The notes beneath the pieces are model-generated. The model had not been told where the DNA came from. It did no database searches and saw nothing but the letters and a program-made list of their open reading frames with translations. Shown here piece after piece: positions 54,320 through 61,744 of a DNA stretch of 64,000 nucleotides (position 1 is its first letter; every line of letters starts with the position of its first letter). The position numbers and the translations under genes are program-made. The stretch spans positions 3,822,501-3,886,500 of the forward strand of contig NZ_WBXN01000004.1 of assembly GCF_008973465.1 (NCBI RefSeq), written 5' to 3'. The stretch is from Streptomyces sp. SS1-1. Its GTDB lineage: Bacteria; Actinomycetota; Actinomycetes; Streptomycetales; Streptomycetaceae.

Positions 54320-54754
54320 ATGGAGCAGCGCATCACCCTGATCACGCTGGGCGTCTGTGACCTCGCCCGTTCCAAGGCGTTCTACGCGGCGCTGGGCTGG
54401 CGGGGGCAGGAGGTCGAGGAGACCGTCTTCTTCCAGGCGGGCGGCCTCGGACTGGTGCTGTGGAGCCGGGAGAAACTGGCCCGGGACTGCGGCCTGGAAC
54501 CGGGGGAGCCCGGCGGGTTCGGGGGCATCGTCCTCGCGCACAACGTCCGCTCGCGGGCCGAGGTCGACGCCCTGCTCGCGGCCGTGCCGGACGCGGGCGG
54601 GACGGTCACCAAGCCGGCCGCCGTCAACGTCGTCGGCTTCTACTCGGGGGTCTTCACGGACCCCGACGGGCACCCGTGGGAGGTCGCGCACAACCCGTCC
54701 TTCCCGCTCGCCGACGACGGCACGGTGACCCTCCCGGACTTCGGCGCCGCGTAG
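54320..54754 (+). CDS. VOC (glyoxalase-like) family protein
   Basis: A 144-residue protein with two beta-alpha-beta-beta-beta units: RITLITLGVCDLARSKAFYA, FQAGGLGLVLWSRE and VFTDPDGHPWEVAHNP. The usual metal residues His and Glu are only partly kept, so its activity is uncertain. It has no Shine-Dalgarno; TACGGT ends 6 bases before the ATG. Confidence 0.88.
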   Translation: MEQRITLITLGVCDLARSKAFYAALGWRGQEVEETVFFQAGGLGLVLWSREKLARDCGLEPGEPGGFGGIVLAHNVRSRAEVDALLAAVPDAGGTVTKPAAVNVVGFYSGVFTDPDGHPWEVAHNPSFPLADDGTVTLPDFGAA

Positions 54755-54808
54755 GGGCACCGCCTGCAACCCTGGTCAGAAGGGGGGACGGCGGTCTACC
54801 GTCCGTTC

Positions 54809-56029
54809 ATGGCAGCTCCTTCCGACCTCGGTTTCGATCCCTGGGACCCGGCGTTCCTCGCCGACCCGTACCCCGCCTACGCCGAACTGCGCGCCCGGGG
54901 CCGGGTGCACTGGTTCGAGCCCACGAACCAGTGGCTGGTGCCGCACCACGCCGACGTCTCCGCGCTGCTGCGCGACCGCCGGCTCGGGCGGACGTACCAG
55001 CACCGGTTCACCCACGAGGAGTTCGGGCGCAGCGCGCCGCCGCCGGAGCACGAGCCGTTCCACACGCTCAACGACCACGGCATGCTCGACCTGGAGCCGC
55101 CGGACCACACCCGCATCCGGCGCCTGGTGTCGAAGGCGTTCACCCCGCGCACGGTCGAGCGGCTGCGGCCGTACGTGCGCGACCTCGCGGGCGAGCTGGT
55201 GGCCGGGCTGGTCGAGCGGGGCGGCGGCGATCTGCTGACGGAGGTCGCCGAGCCGCTGCCGGTCGCCGTGATCGCGGAGATGCTCGGCATCCCGGAGGCC
55301 GACCGCGGGCCGCTGCGGCCCTGGTCGGCGGACATCTGCGGGATGTACGAGCTGAACCCGTCCGAGGAGACGGCGGCGAAGGCGGTCCGGGCGTCGGTGG
55401 AGTTCTCCGACTACCTGCGGGAACTGATCGCGGCCCGCCGCAAGGAGCCCGGCGACGACCTGATCTCCGGGCTGATCGCGGCGCACGACGAGGACGACCG
55501 GCTCACCGAGCAGGAGATGATCTCGACGGCGGTCCTGCTGCTCAACGCCGGGCACGAGGCCACGGTGAACTCCACGGTCAACGGCTGGTGGGCGCTGTTC
55601 CGCAACCCGGCCCAGCTGGCGGCCCTGCGCGCCGACCACTCCCTGATCCCGTCCGCGATCGAGGAGCTGATGCGCTACGACACCCCGCTCCAGCTCTTCG
55701 AGCGCTGGGTCCTGGACGACATCGAGATCGACGGCACCACGATCCCGCGCGGCGCGGAGATCGCCATGCTCTTCGGCTCCGCCAACCACGACCCGGCCGT
55801 CTTCACCGACCCGGAGCGCCTGGACCTGACCCGCACGGAGAACCCGCACATCTCCTTCAGCGCGGGCATCCACTACTGCATCGGCGCCCCGCTGGCCCGC
55901 ATCGAACTGGCGGCCTCGATGACAGCCCTCCTGGAACAGGCGCCGACCCTGCGCCCGGCCGTGGACCCGCAACGAAAGCCGAACTTCGTGATCCGCGGCC
56001 TGGAGGACCTGCGGGTCGAGATCGGCTGA
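54809..56029 (+). CDS. Cytochrome P450 (CYP107-like)
   Basis: A 406-residue class I bacterial P450. The I-helix is LLLNAGHEATVNSTVNGWWA, the K-helix ExxR is EELMR, and the heme loop FSAGIHYCIGAPLAR has the axial Cys357. The position near purA and the two-component pair resembles that of CYP107U1 in S. coelicolor (from memory). Its substrate is unknown, and no ferredoxin gene is adjacent. TACCGT ends 6 bases before the ATG, so the mRNA is probably leaderless. Confidence 0.95.
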   Translation: MAAPSDLGFDPWDPAFLADPYPAYAELRARGRVHWFEPTNQWLVPHHADVSALLRDRRLGRTYQHRFTHEEFGRSAPPPEHEPFHTLNDHGMLDLEPPDHTRIRRLVSKAFTPRTVERLRPYVRDLAGELVAGLVERGGGDLLTEVAEPLPVAVIAEMLGIPEADRGPLRPWSADICGMYELNPSEETAAKAVRASVEFSDYLRELIAARRKEPGDDLISGLIAAHDEDDRLTEQEMISTAVLLLNAGHEATVNSTVNGWWALFRNPAQLAALRADHSLIPSAIEELMRYDTPLQLFERWVLDDIEIDGTTIPRGAEIAMLFGSANHDPAVFTDPERLDLTRTENPHISFSAGIHYCIGAPLARIELAASMTALLEQAPTLRPAVDPQRKPNFVIRGLEDLRVEIG

Positions 56030-56116
56030 TCACCCGATGGGCTGACGCCCAGGAGAACGGCCCGGTCGTGGGCCGGTCACTCGTCAAGCTGGTGCCTGCC
56101 TGCGAAGGGAGGCACC

Positions 56117-56818
56117 TTGACGTTGTCGGTGGCGATGTTCCAGCGGATCGCCGAGTTCGCGGAGCACGAGGACGAGACCGTCAGGTTCGAGTTCATCGAC
56201 GGACGGATCGGGCTCAGGAAAGTGATCAACGGCAACCACGGCGCGATCACCATGTGGCTGATCCGGCAATGCACGCGAGCCCGCCCCGAGTTGGACCTCA
56301 ACCCGCTCCAGGGCATCAAGGTCGAGGCGTACCGCAGGGGCCGTGCCCGCCCCGACGGGGTGCTGGCCCCCGTCGACCACTTCGTGGGCCAGGGGGACTG
56401 GGCGGACCCGCACGGGGTGCTCATGGCGGTGGAGATCACGTCCTGCGACGCGGAGACCCACGAGCGGGACCGGATCGAGAAGCCCCGGGCCTACGCGGAG
56501 GCGGGCATCCCGGTCCACCTGCTGATCGACCGGGAGCACCTGTCCCTCCTCGTCCACAGCGATCCGGACCCGCAGGACGGGTACCGGGACATCCACGTGG
56601 TGCGGTTCGGGGGCAAGGTCGTGCTCCCCGACCCCGTGGGCATCGAACTCGACACCGAGGAACTCAGGCAGTACGTCGACTGCCCGCCGGACCCAGCCCC
56701 CCGGCTCCCTCAGGCGCCGTCGACGACCGAGAAGCCCAGGTCGCGCAGCACCGAGACGGCGTGGCCCTCTCCGCCGGAGAACTCGCTGGGCTCCAGTGCC
56801 TCCAGACCTGGGACATAG
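56117..56818 (+). CDS. Uma2-family (DUF820) nuclease-like protein with long tail
   Basis: A 233-residue Uma2 protein: FEFIDGRIGLRKVINGNHGA, RARPDGVLAPVDHF (Asp of the nuclease core), HGVLMAVEITSCDAETHERD (Glu and Asp) and AYAEAGIPVHLLIDREHLS. The TTG start follows GGGAGG. The conserved domain ends near residue 193. The last 40 residues are Pro/Ser-rich and lie antisense to the 3' end of the convergent gene at 56710, an overlap of 109 bases. Confidence 0.85.
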   Translation: MTLSVAMFQRIAEFAEHEDETVRFEFIDGRIGLRKVINGNHGAITMWLIRQCTRARPELDLNPLQGIKVEAYRRGRARPDGVLAPVDHFVGQGDWADPHGVLMAVEITSCDAETHERDRIEKPRAYAEAGIPVHLLIDREHLSLLVHSDPDPQDGYRDIHVVRFGGKVVLPDPVGIELDTEELRQYVDCPPDPAPRLPQAPSTTEKPRSRSTETAWPSPPENSLGSSASRPGT

Positions 56819-56991
56819 CCGTGCGCGACGCCCACGATCGCCTTGGAGTCGTAGAGCCTGCCGTCGTGTTCCAGGAGGTACCGGCGGGCGCTCTTGAAGC
56901 CGTGGGTCTCCAGGAAGGCATCACGGCCGAGCCTGTCGAACTCCTCGATCGCCTGGATGACCGCCGAAGCGGTGATGTCGGTGAGTGCCAT
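56710..56991 (-). CDS. Stand-alone ScoMcrA N-terminal-head-like protein
   Basis: A 93-residue protein matching the N-terminal head domain of ScoMcrA-type modified-DNA endonucleases: VIQAIEEFDRLGRDAFLETH, RYLLEHDGRLYDSKAIVGVA and EFSGGEGHAV with VLRDLGFSVVDG. In full-length proteins this head precedes a sulfur-binding domain, an SRA-like domain and an HNH nuclease, none of which is present here. TATCGT ends 6 bases before the ATG and there is no ribosome binding site, so it is probably leaderless. It faces the Uma2 gene tail to tail with a 109-base overlap. Its function alone is unknown. Confidence 0.75.
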   Translation of the reverse strand: MALTDITASAVIQAIEEFDRLGRDAFLETHGFKSARRYLLEHDGRLYDSKAIVGVAHGYVPGLEALEPSEFSGGEGHAVSVLRDLGFSVVDGA

Positions 56992-57042
56992 GGCCGAACG
57001 ATAGGCCAGACCAGTGACAGCGGGGCATCGCCGCCCGTGGGC

Positions 57043-57894
57043 TCACCGCCCCGGCAGGACCAGTCTCAGGGCTCCCTCGCCCACCGTCCAGGTGCGGCGG
57101 CGGACCGGGCCCGAGACCGCGGCGTCCGCGCGGTAGCGGAAGTGGGCGCCCGAGACCGTGACCGTGCGGCCTTCGGCCCGCAGTGGCGCCGCGGCCGCGC
57201 CCACCGACACCCGGTGCACCTCCACCGAGGCGATCCCCGAGGCGCCCGGGGTCACCGACACCGCGTCCACCGGCTCGTCCAGGTCGATCAGCGTGTCGCC
57301 GTCGACCTCGATCCGCAGCCGGGACGGCCCGGCGGAGGCCGCCGCCGGGGTGCCGCGCGCCGGGACCAGCGTCCGTACGAGGGACTGGCAGGTGCGCAGC
57401 CACGGCCGCGGGCCCGGCGCGGTGGCCCCCGCCGGGTCCGCCGGATCGCGCACCGGCGGTATCCGCAGGCCGCCCAGGACCACGCCGTCGCTGTCGTCGA
57501 CCAGCAGGTCCAGCCGCCGCTCCGCGCCGTCCAGCGCCGCGCGGGCCGCCGCCACCGCGCCCAGCGGCACCCCCAGGGACGCGGCCAGCGACAGCGCGCC
57601 GCCGACCGGCACCACCGACAGCACGCATTCGGCCAGCTGCCGCTGCCGGTGCAGCAGCGACACCGCGCGCAGCAGCGCGCCGTCGTCACCGATCACGACG
57701 GGCCGGCGCGCACCGCGCCGCACCAGCGCCCGGGCGAACTCGTCGCCGTCCTCCGGCAGGCACACCTTGGTGGTCGCACCCGCGCTGAGCACGTCTTTCG
57801 CTATCCGCACGGACTCCCCGTCCGTCCTGCGAGCAACCGGATCGATCACCACCAGCAGCTGATCGGACCTCGCGAAAGTCGCCACCTCGGCCAT
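57043..57894 (-). CDS. Diacylglycerol-kinase-like protein with altered catalytic loops
   Basis: A 283-residue protein that follows the lipid-kinase fold: LLVVIDPVARRTDGESVRIA in the N-terminal domain, then VVIGDDGALLRAVSLLHRQR where GGDGT is expected, and VVPVGGALSLAASLGVPLGA in place of the P-x-GTGNDFA loop. The long beta-rich C-terminal domain is kept. Because the GGDGTxxE and GTGNDFAR residues are changed, it may be inactive as a kinase or have another ligand. ATG 57894 follows CGAGGAAGCGAGG. It is divergent from purA. Confidence 0.75.
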   Translation of the reverse strand: MAEVATFARSDQLLVVIDPVARRTDGESVRIAKDVLSAGATTKVCLPEDGDEFARALVRRGARRPVVIGDDGALLRAVSLLHRQRQLAECVLSVVPVGGALSLAASLGVPLGAVAAARAALDGAERRLDLLVDDSDGVVLGGLRIPPVRDPADPAGATAPGPRPWLRTCQSLVRTLVPARGTPAAASAGPSRLRIEVDGDTLIDLDEPVDAVSVTPGASGIASVEVHRVSVGAAAAPLRAEGRTVTVSGAHFRYRADAAVSGPVRRRTWTVGEGALRLVLPGR

Positions 57895-57927
57895 GCCTCG
57901 CTTCCTCGGGTAGCATCTTTGTGCAAG

Positions 57928-57955
57928 AGCCCCTTGCGCTATTGCGCCAGGGGCT
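57928..57955. promoter_or_regulatory. Stem-loop between DAG-kinase-like gene and purA
   Basis: AGCCCCTTGCGC (57928-57939) pairs with GCGCCAGGGGCT (57944-57955), with one mismatch, around TATT. It lies between divergent starts and about 125 bases upstream of purA. It could be a leader structure; a terminator is unlikely in this position. Confidence 0.5.
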
Positions 57956-58080
57956 TCGTCTATTCCGGGGCATCCGGTCCGACGGTTTGCGGCCAACGAA
58001 GGTCGCCGGTGTACCACCCGCACACGTGCGGCGTACACCCCTGACCTTGGACATGCCCCGCCCGGAAGGGGTGTACGCGC

Positions 58081-59364
58081 GTGCCCGCACTTGTGCTGCT
58101 CGGTGCTCAGTGGGGTGACGAAGGCAAGGGAAAGGCGACGGACCTGCTAGGCGGATCCGTCGACTACGTGGTGCGCTACCAGGGCGGCAACAACGCCGGC
58201 CACACGGTAGTCGTGGGTGATCAGAAGTACGCCCTCCACCTGCTCCCTTCCGGAATCCTGTCCCCGGGGTGCACCCCGGTCATCGGCAACGGAGTCGTCG
58301 TCGACCCGTCGGTCCTGCTCTCCGAGCTGAGCGGTCTGAACGAGCGTGGCGTCGACACGTCCAAGCTCCTGATCAGCGGCAACGCCCACATCATCACGCC
58401 GTACAACGTCACCGTCGACAAGGTGACGGAACGCTTCCTCGGCAAGCGGAAGATCGGCACCACCGGGCGCGGCATCGGCCCGACCTACGCGGACAAGATC
58501 AACCGCGTCGGCATCCGGGTCCAGGACCTGTACGACGAGTCGATCCTCACCCAGAAGGTCGAGGCGGCCCTCGACGTCAAGAACCAGATCCTCACCAAGC
58601 TCTACAACCGGCGCGCGATCGCCGTCGACCAGGTCGTCGAGGAGCTGCTGGGCTACGCGGAGAAGCTGCGGCCGTTCGTCGCGGACACCGTCCTGGTGCT
58701 GAACCAGGCGCTGGAGGACGACAAGGTCGTCCTGTTCGAGGGCGGCCAGGGCACCCTCCTGGACATCGACCACGGCACGTACCCCTTCGTGACGTCCAGC
58801 AACCCGACCGCGGGCGGCGCCTGCACCGGCGCGGGCGTGGGCCCGACGAAGATCAGCCGGGTCATCGGCATCCTCAAGGCGTACACGACCCGTGTCGGCG
58901 CCGGCCCGTTCCCGACCGAGCTGTTCGACGAGGACGGCGAGGCGCTGCGCCGGATCGGCGGCGAGCGGGGCGTCACCACCGGCCGTGACCGCCGCTGCGG
59001 CTGGTTCGACGCGGTGATCGCCCGCTACGCGACCCGCGTGAACGGCCTGACGGACTTCTTCCTCACCAAGCTGGACGTCCTCACCGGCTGGGAGCAGATC
59101 CCGGTCTGCGTGGCCTACGAGATCGACGGCCGCCGGGTCGAGGAACTGCCGTACTCGCAGTCCGACTTCCACCACGCGAAGCCGGTCTACGAGATGCTGC
59201 CCGGCTGGTCCGAGGACATCTCGAAGGCGAAGACGTTCTCCGACCTGCCGAAGAACGCCCAGGCGTACGTCAAGGCGCTGGAGGAGATGTCCGGCGCCCC
59301 GATCTCCGCGATCGGCGTGGGACCGGGCCGGGACGAGACGATCGAGGTCAACTCGTTCCTGTAG
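58081..59364 (+). CDS. purA: Adenylosuccinate synthetase
   Basis: A 427-residue enzyme that joins IMP and aspartate with GTP in AMP synthesis. It has the P-loop-like GAQWGDEGKGKATD (catalytic Asp), GGNNAGHTVVVGDQKYALHL with the active-site His, GTTGRGIGPTYADKINRVGI and TGRDRRCGWFDAVIARYATR. The GTG start at 58081 is where conservation begins. It ends in a perfect 15-bp terminator stem. Confidence 0.98.
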   Translation: MPALVLLGAQWGDEGKGKATDLLGGSVDYVVRYQGGNNAGHTVVVGDQKYALHLLPSGILSPGCTPVIGNGVVVDPSVLLSELSGLNERGVDTSKLLISGNAHIITPYNVTVDKVTERFLGKRKIGTTGRGIGPTYADKINRVGIRVQDLYDESILTQKVEAALDVKNQILTKLYNRRAIAVDQVVEELLGYAEKLRPFVADTVLVLNQALEDDKVVLFEGGQGTLLDIDHGTYPFVTSSNPTAGGACTGAGVGPTKISRVIGILKAYTTRVGAGPFPTELFDEDGEALRRIGGERGVTTGRDRRCGWFDAVIARYATRVNGLTDFFLTKLDVLTGWEQIPVCVAYEIDGRRVEELPYSQSDFHHAKPVYEMLPGWSEDISKAKTFSDLPKNAQAYVKALEEMSGAPISAIGVGPGRDETIEVNSFL

Positions 59365-59385
59365 GACCACGCGGGAGCACACGTG

Positions 59386-59420
59386 CGAGCGCCCGGCCGG
59401 CGACCCCGGCCGGGCGCTCG
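59386..59420 (+). terminator. Terminator of purA
   Basis: CGAGCGCCCGGCCGG (59386-59400) pairs perfectly with 59406-59420 around a 5-base loop, 22 bases after the stop. Confidence 0.93.
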
Positions 59421-59598
59421 TGCGTTCACCGGGGCGGCGCGCTTCACTCGCAGGAGTGAAGAACATCAACTTCGGCCTGGGAAAAGACGGTTTGGGCTTG
59501 CGAACGTAGCTCTGCGTGGCCTTAGAGTCACGCCAACAGAAACGCCCCCGCGGTGCGCCAACACCCGGGGGCTCGACACCAGGAGCTTGCACCTCCCA

Positions 59599-60192
59599 AT
59601 GCGTGGTCATCGTACGACGCCTGCGCGCGTCATTTCAGGCCTCTCCGCCGACCTTCTGGGCGATCGCGGCACCTTCTGGTGCGCGGTGAGCGTACTGACG
59701 TACCTCCCGGCCCTACCGAACAGCGTCCGTGTCCTCCTCCGGGTGCTCGCCGACGTGTGGGCCGACGGGCGGTCGCGGATCGCCTCGACTCTGCGTGAGC
59801 TGGACGAACTCCGGTGCCGGCGGCGTGTGGTGGGTGGCGCGGTGGGTTCGGGCCGTTCGGCTCAACTCCCCGCCGTTCACACGGTGTTCGAGACGCCGTG
59901 CGACGCCGCGCCACGAACGGGTGAAACCGAAAAAGTTCCGCGCCGGCGGGTGTCGCCGAGCGTGGGGACCGCCGCGGCGGCCCGTCTGCTGCTCACCTTC
60001 GGGGACTACGACCGGCGTCTCACCCTCACCGGCGCCGAGGCGCGACGGCTCGCTCCGCTGGTCGAGGAGTGGTGGCGTCGGGGCGCGAGCGACGCGCTGA
60101 TCCGCAGGGCGGTGACCTGGGGCGCGCCGCCGTGCCTGCCGTCGGCCTACGGCCACACGGAGGCCCGGCTGCGCGCCGGGCGGTCCTTCTAG
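59599..60192 (+). CDS. Helix-turn-helix-like protein, shortened relative of the 35244 gene
   Basis: A 197-residue protein. FWCAVSVLTYLPALPNSVRV and LLRVLADVWADGRSRIASTL look like the first helices of a winged-helix domain, VHTVFETP like its wing strand, and LTLTGAEARRLAPLVEEWWR matches LVLSATEAARLAPAVAAWLA of the gene at 35244. The recognition-helix part between them seems shortened (RELDELRCRRRVVGG), and there is no terminal zinc ribbon. It may be decaying or specialised. No ribosome binding site is evident. It lies 72 bases upstream of the toxin-antitoxin-like pair. Confidence 0.6.
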   Translation: MRGHRTTPARVISGLSADLLGDRGTFWCAVSVLTYLPALPNSVRVLLRVLADVWADGRSRIASTLRELDELRCRRRVVGGAVGSGRSAQLPAVHTVFETPCDAAPRTGETEKVPRRRVSPSVGTAAAARLLLTFGDYDRRLTLTGAEARRLAPLVEEWWRRGASDALIRRAVTWGAPPCLPSAYGHTEARLRAGRSF

Positions 60193-60240
60193 AGAAAGGG
60201 AACGTGTTCGATGAGTGTCGTAGTGCAGCGGCCCGAGGTG

Positions 60241-60258
60241 GTATACCGCCGGTATACT
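60241..60258 (+). promoter_or_regulatory. Operator palindrome and -10 box of the antitoxin operon
   Basis: GTATACC (60241-60247), GCC, GGTATAC (60251-60257): a perfect inverted repeat. TATACT at 60253-60258 is a near-consensus -10 that overlaps its right arm and ends 6 bases before the ATG of the antitoxin, giving a leaderless mRNA under probable autoregulation. Confidence 0.8.
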
Positions 60259-60264
60259 GTCCTC

Positions 60265-60531
60265 ATGGCCGACACCACGATCAAGGTTGACCCCGCCGTC
60301 CGCGACCGGCTGCAGGAGCTGGCCCGGGAGCGCGGGATGAGCATGCGGGACTTCGTGGCGGAGCTGGCCGGGGCCACGCCCACCAGGGAAGAGCTGCGCA
60401 AGCGGTACGAGGAGACCAAGGCGTACGTCGAGGAGCACTTCCTCGGCAGGGCGTACACGGAGGACGACGAGCGGGCCGGCGAGAAGCTGTGGGCCGACCT
60501 CGAAGCCGGACGCATCGGAGAGGTCCAGTGA
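60265..60531 (+). CDS. Ribbon-helix-helix antitoxin-like protein
   Basis: An 88-residue protein. An RHH DNA-binding N-terminus (DTTIKVDPAVRDRLQELARE, then MSMRDFVAELAG) is followed by a charged C-terminal helix (EELRKRYEETKAYVEEHF) that would wrap the toxin. The start at ATG 60265 fits the overlapping promoter/operator and the RHH beta strand; ATG 60211 would add 18 residues upstream of the operator. It overlaps the toxin gene by 4 bases (GTGA). Confidence 0.85.
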   Translation: MADTTIKVDPAVRDRLQELARERGMSMRDFVAELAGATPTREELRKRYEETKAYVEEHFLGRAYTEDDERAGEKLWADLEAGRIGEVQ

Positions 60532-60971
60532 CGGACGAGAAGCGGTACCCGTTGCCGCGCGCCGTCATCTTCGACGACACGGCCGCGCTCGCCCTCGGTG
60601 CGGGGAACAGCATGGCCTCGCGGCTGGTCGTCGAGGCGGAGAAGAACCCGGCCCTGCGGGTCTACATCCCGGCACTGAGCCTCGCAGCCGCCGAACGTGA
60701 ACGGGCCGGAGTCGCCGAGCACCTGGGTGCCCTGCCGTCGGTCCATGTCGAGGGGCTCGACTTCCCCGCAGCCGCCGCGGTGGGCAAGCGGCTGCGGACG
60801 GCCGGTGCCGGGGACGAGGGCAAGGACGAGGCGGACTGGAGCGGCGCGCATGTGCTGCATCTCGCCCTGCCCACCGTCGAGTGGCCGCGCGGACGCCCCG
60901 TCCTGACCAGAACGCCGACCCGCTACCAGGGCACCGGCATCCGCACCATCCGCATCGTCGAGCAGCACTGA
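60528..60971 (+). CDS. PIN-like toxin candidate
   Basis: A 147-residue protein with PIN-domain-like spacing: AVIFDDTAALALGAGN (first Asp), IPALSLAAAERERAG (Glu region), then DEADWSGAHVLHLALP and PVLTRTPTRYQG, where canonical PIN toxins have the last acidic residues and LTxD. The match is loose, and the final Asp is replaced. The gene order (RHH antitoxin first, 4-base overlap) and size fit a VapBC-like pair. RNase activity is inferred. Confidence 0.7.
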   Translation: MTDEKRYPLPRAVIFDDTAALALGAGNSMASRLVVEAEKNPALRVYIPALSLAAAERERAGVAEHLGALPSVHVEGLDFPAAAAVGKRLRTAGAGDEGKDEADWSGAHVLHLALPTVEWPRGRPVLTRTPTRYQGTGIRTIRIVEQH

Positions 60972-61020
60972 CCGGCTCGGGGAGGGGGACGACCGAGCGC
61001 CCCCTCCCCGAAACGGTCAG
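60968..61020. terminator. Bidirectional terminator enclosing both stop codons
   Basis: Outer arms CTGACCG (60968-60974) and CGGTCAG (61014-61020) contain the stop codons of the two convergent genes. The inner arms TCGGGGAGGGGG (60977-60988) and CCCCCTCCCCGA (61000-61011) pair perfectly around an 11-base loop. Confidence 0.9.
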
Positions 61021-61667
61021 CTGAAGACGATCATCGAGCCCTGCGCCAGGCTCCGCGTCGCCGCCGCGTGCAGGCCCAGCCAGACGTGCCGTTCGCGGGC
61101 GAAGGGGCTCGGGTCGTAGGGCGCCGGGACCGCCGGTTCCTCCAGGGCCGTCGGCGCGAGCGGGGGCTGCGGGGCCGCGGGCGGGTTGGCCGGGTCGATG
61201 CCGATGGCCTGCGCCACCGCCTCCAGTTCGCGCAGCAGCGCCTGCGAGGAGCCCAGCGGGCCGCCGCCCGCGAGGAGGTCGTCGTCGGCGAGCGGGTGCG
61301 GGAAGTCGACGGGGACGTAGGCGCCCGCGTGGTCGTAGTGCCAGACCAGATGGGACTGCTGGGCCGTCGACTCGAACATCTCCAGCAACTGCTCGTAGTC
61401 GCCGCCGAGTTCGTCGACCGGCGTCACGGGCAGCCCGCACACCTGGAGCAGATGGGCCCGGCGCAGGAAGTGCAGCGCGTCGTAGTCGAAACCGGCGACC
61501 GGCGCGACGTCGCCGGACAGGCCCGGCATGTACTGGTACACCGGCACCGGCGGCAGCCCGGCCTCGGCGAGCACCTTGTTGTATTGCGCGAGTTCCTCGG
61601 CGAACGGGTTGTCGGGGGTGTGGCACAACACGTCGACGAGCGGTACCAGCCACAGGTCACAGGCCAA
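61017..61667 (-). CDS. Conserved hypothetical protein
   Basis: A 216-residue soluble protein of unknown function. It begins ACDLWLVPLVDVLCHTPDNP and contains PPVPVYQYMPGLSG, FLRRAHLLQVCGLPVTPVDE, LLEMFESTAQQSHLVWHYDH and AGAYVPVDFPHPL. A Pro/Ala linker precedes the end (ARERHVWLGLHAAATRSLAQ). The TTG at 61667 is chosen because GAGGAG lies about 8 bases upstream. A long upstream frame exists but lacks a start signal. It seems monocistronic. I do not recognise a domain. Confidence 0.75.
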   Translation of the reverse strand: MACDLWLVPLVDVLCHTPDNPFAEELAQYNKVLAEAGLPPVPVYQYMPGLSGDVAPVAGFDYDALHFLRRAHLLQVCGLPVTPVDELGGDYEQLLEMFESTAQQSHLVWHYDHAGAYVPVDFPHPLADDDLLAGGGPLGSSQALLRELEAVAQAIGIDPANPPAAPQPPLAPTALEEPAVPAPYDPSPFARERHVWLGLHAAATRSLAQGSMIVFS

Positions 61668-61744
61668 AAGGGGCTCCTCACACAACGGTCGCACGATGTG
61701 GCAAAGGCGTAGCACGGTGGTCAGGGAAGGATAATCAGTACCGC

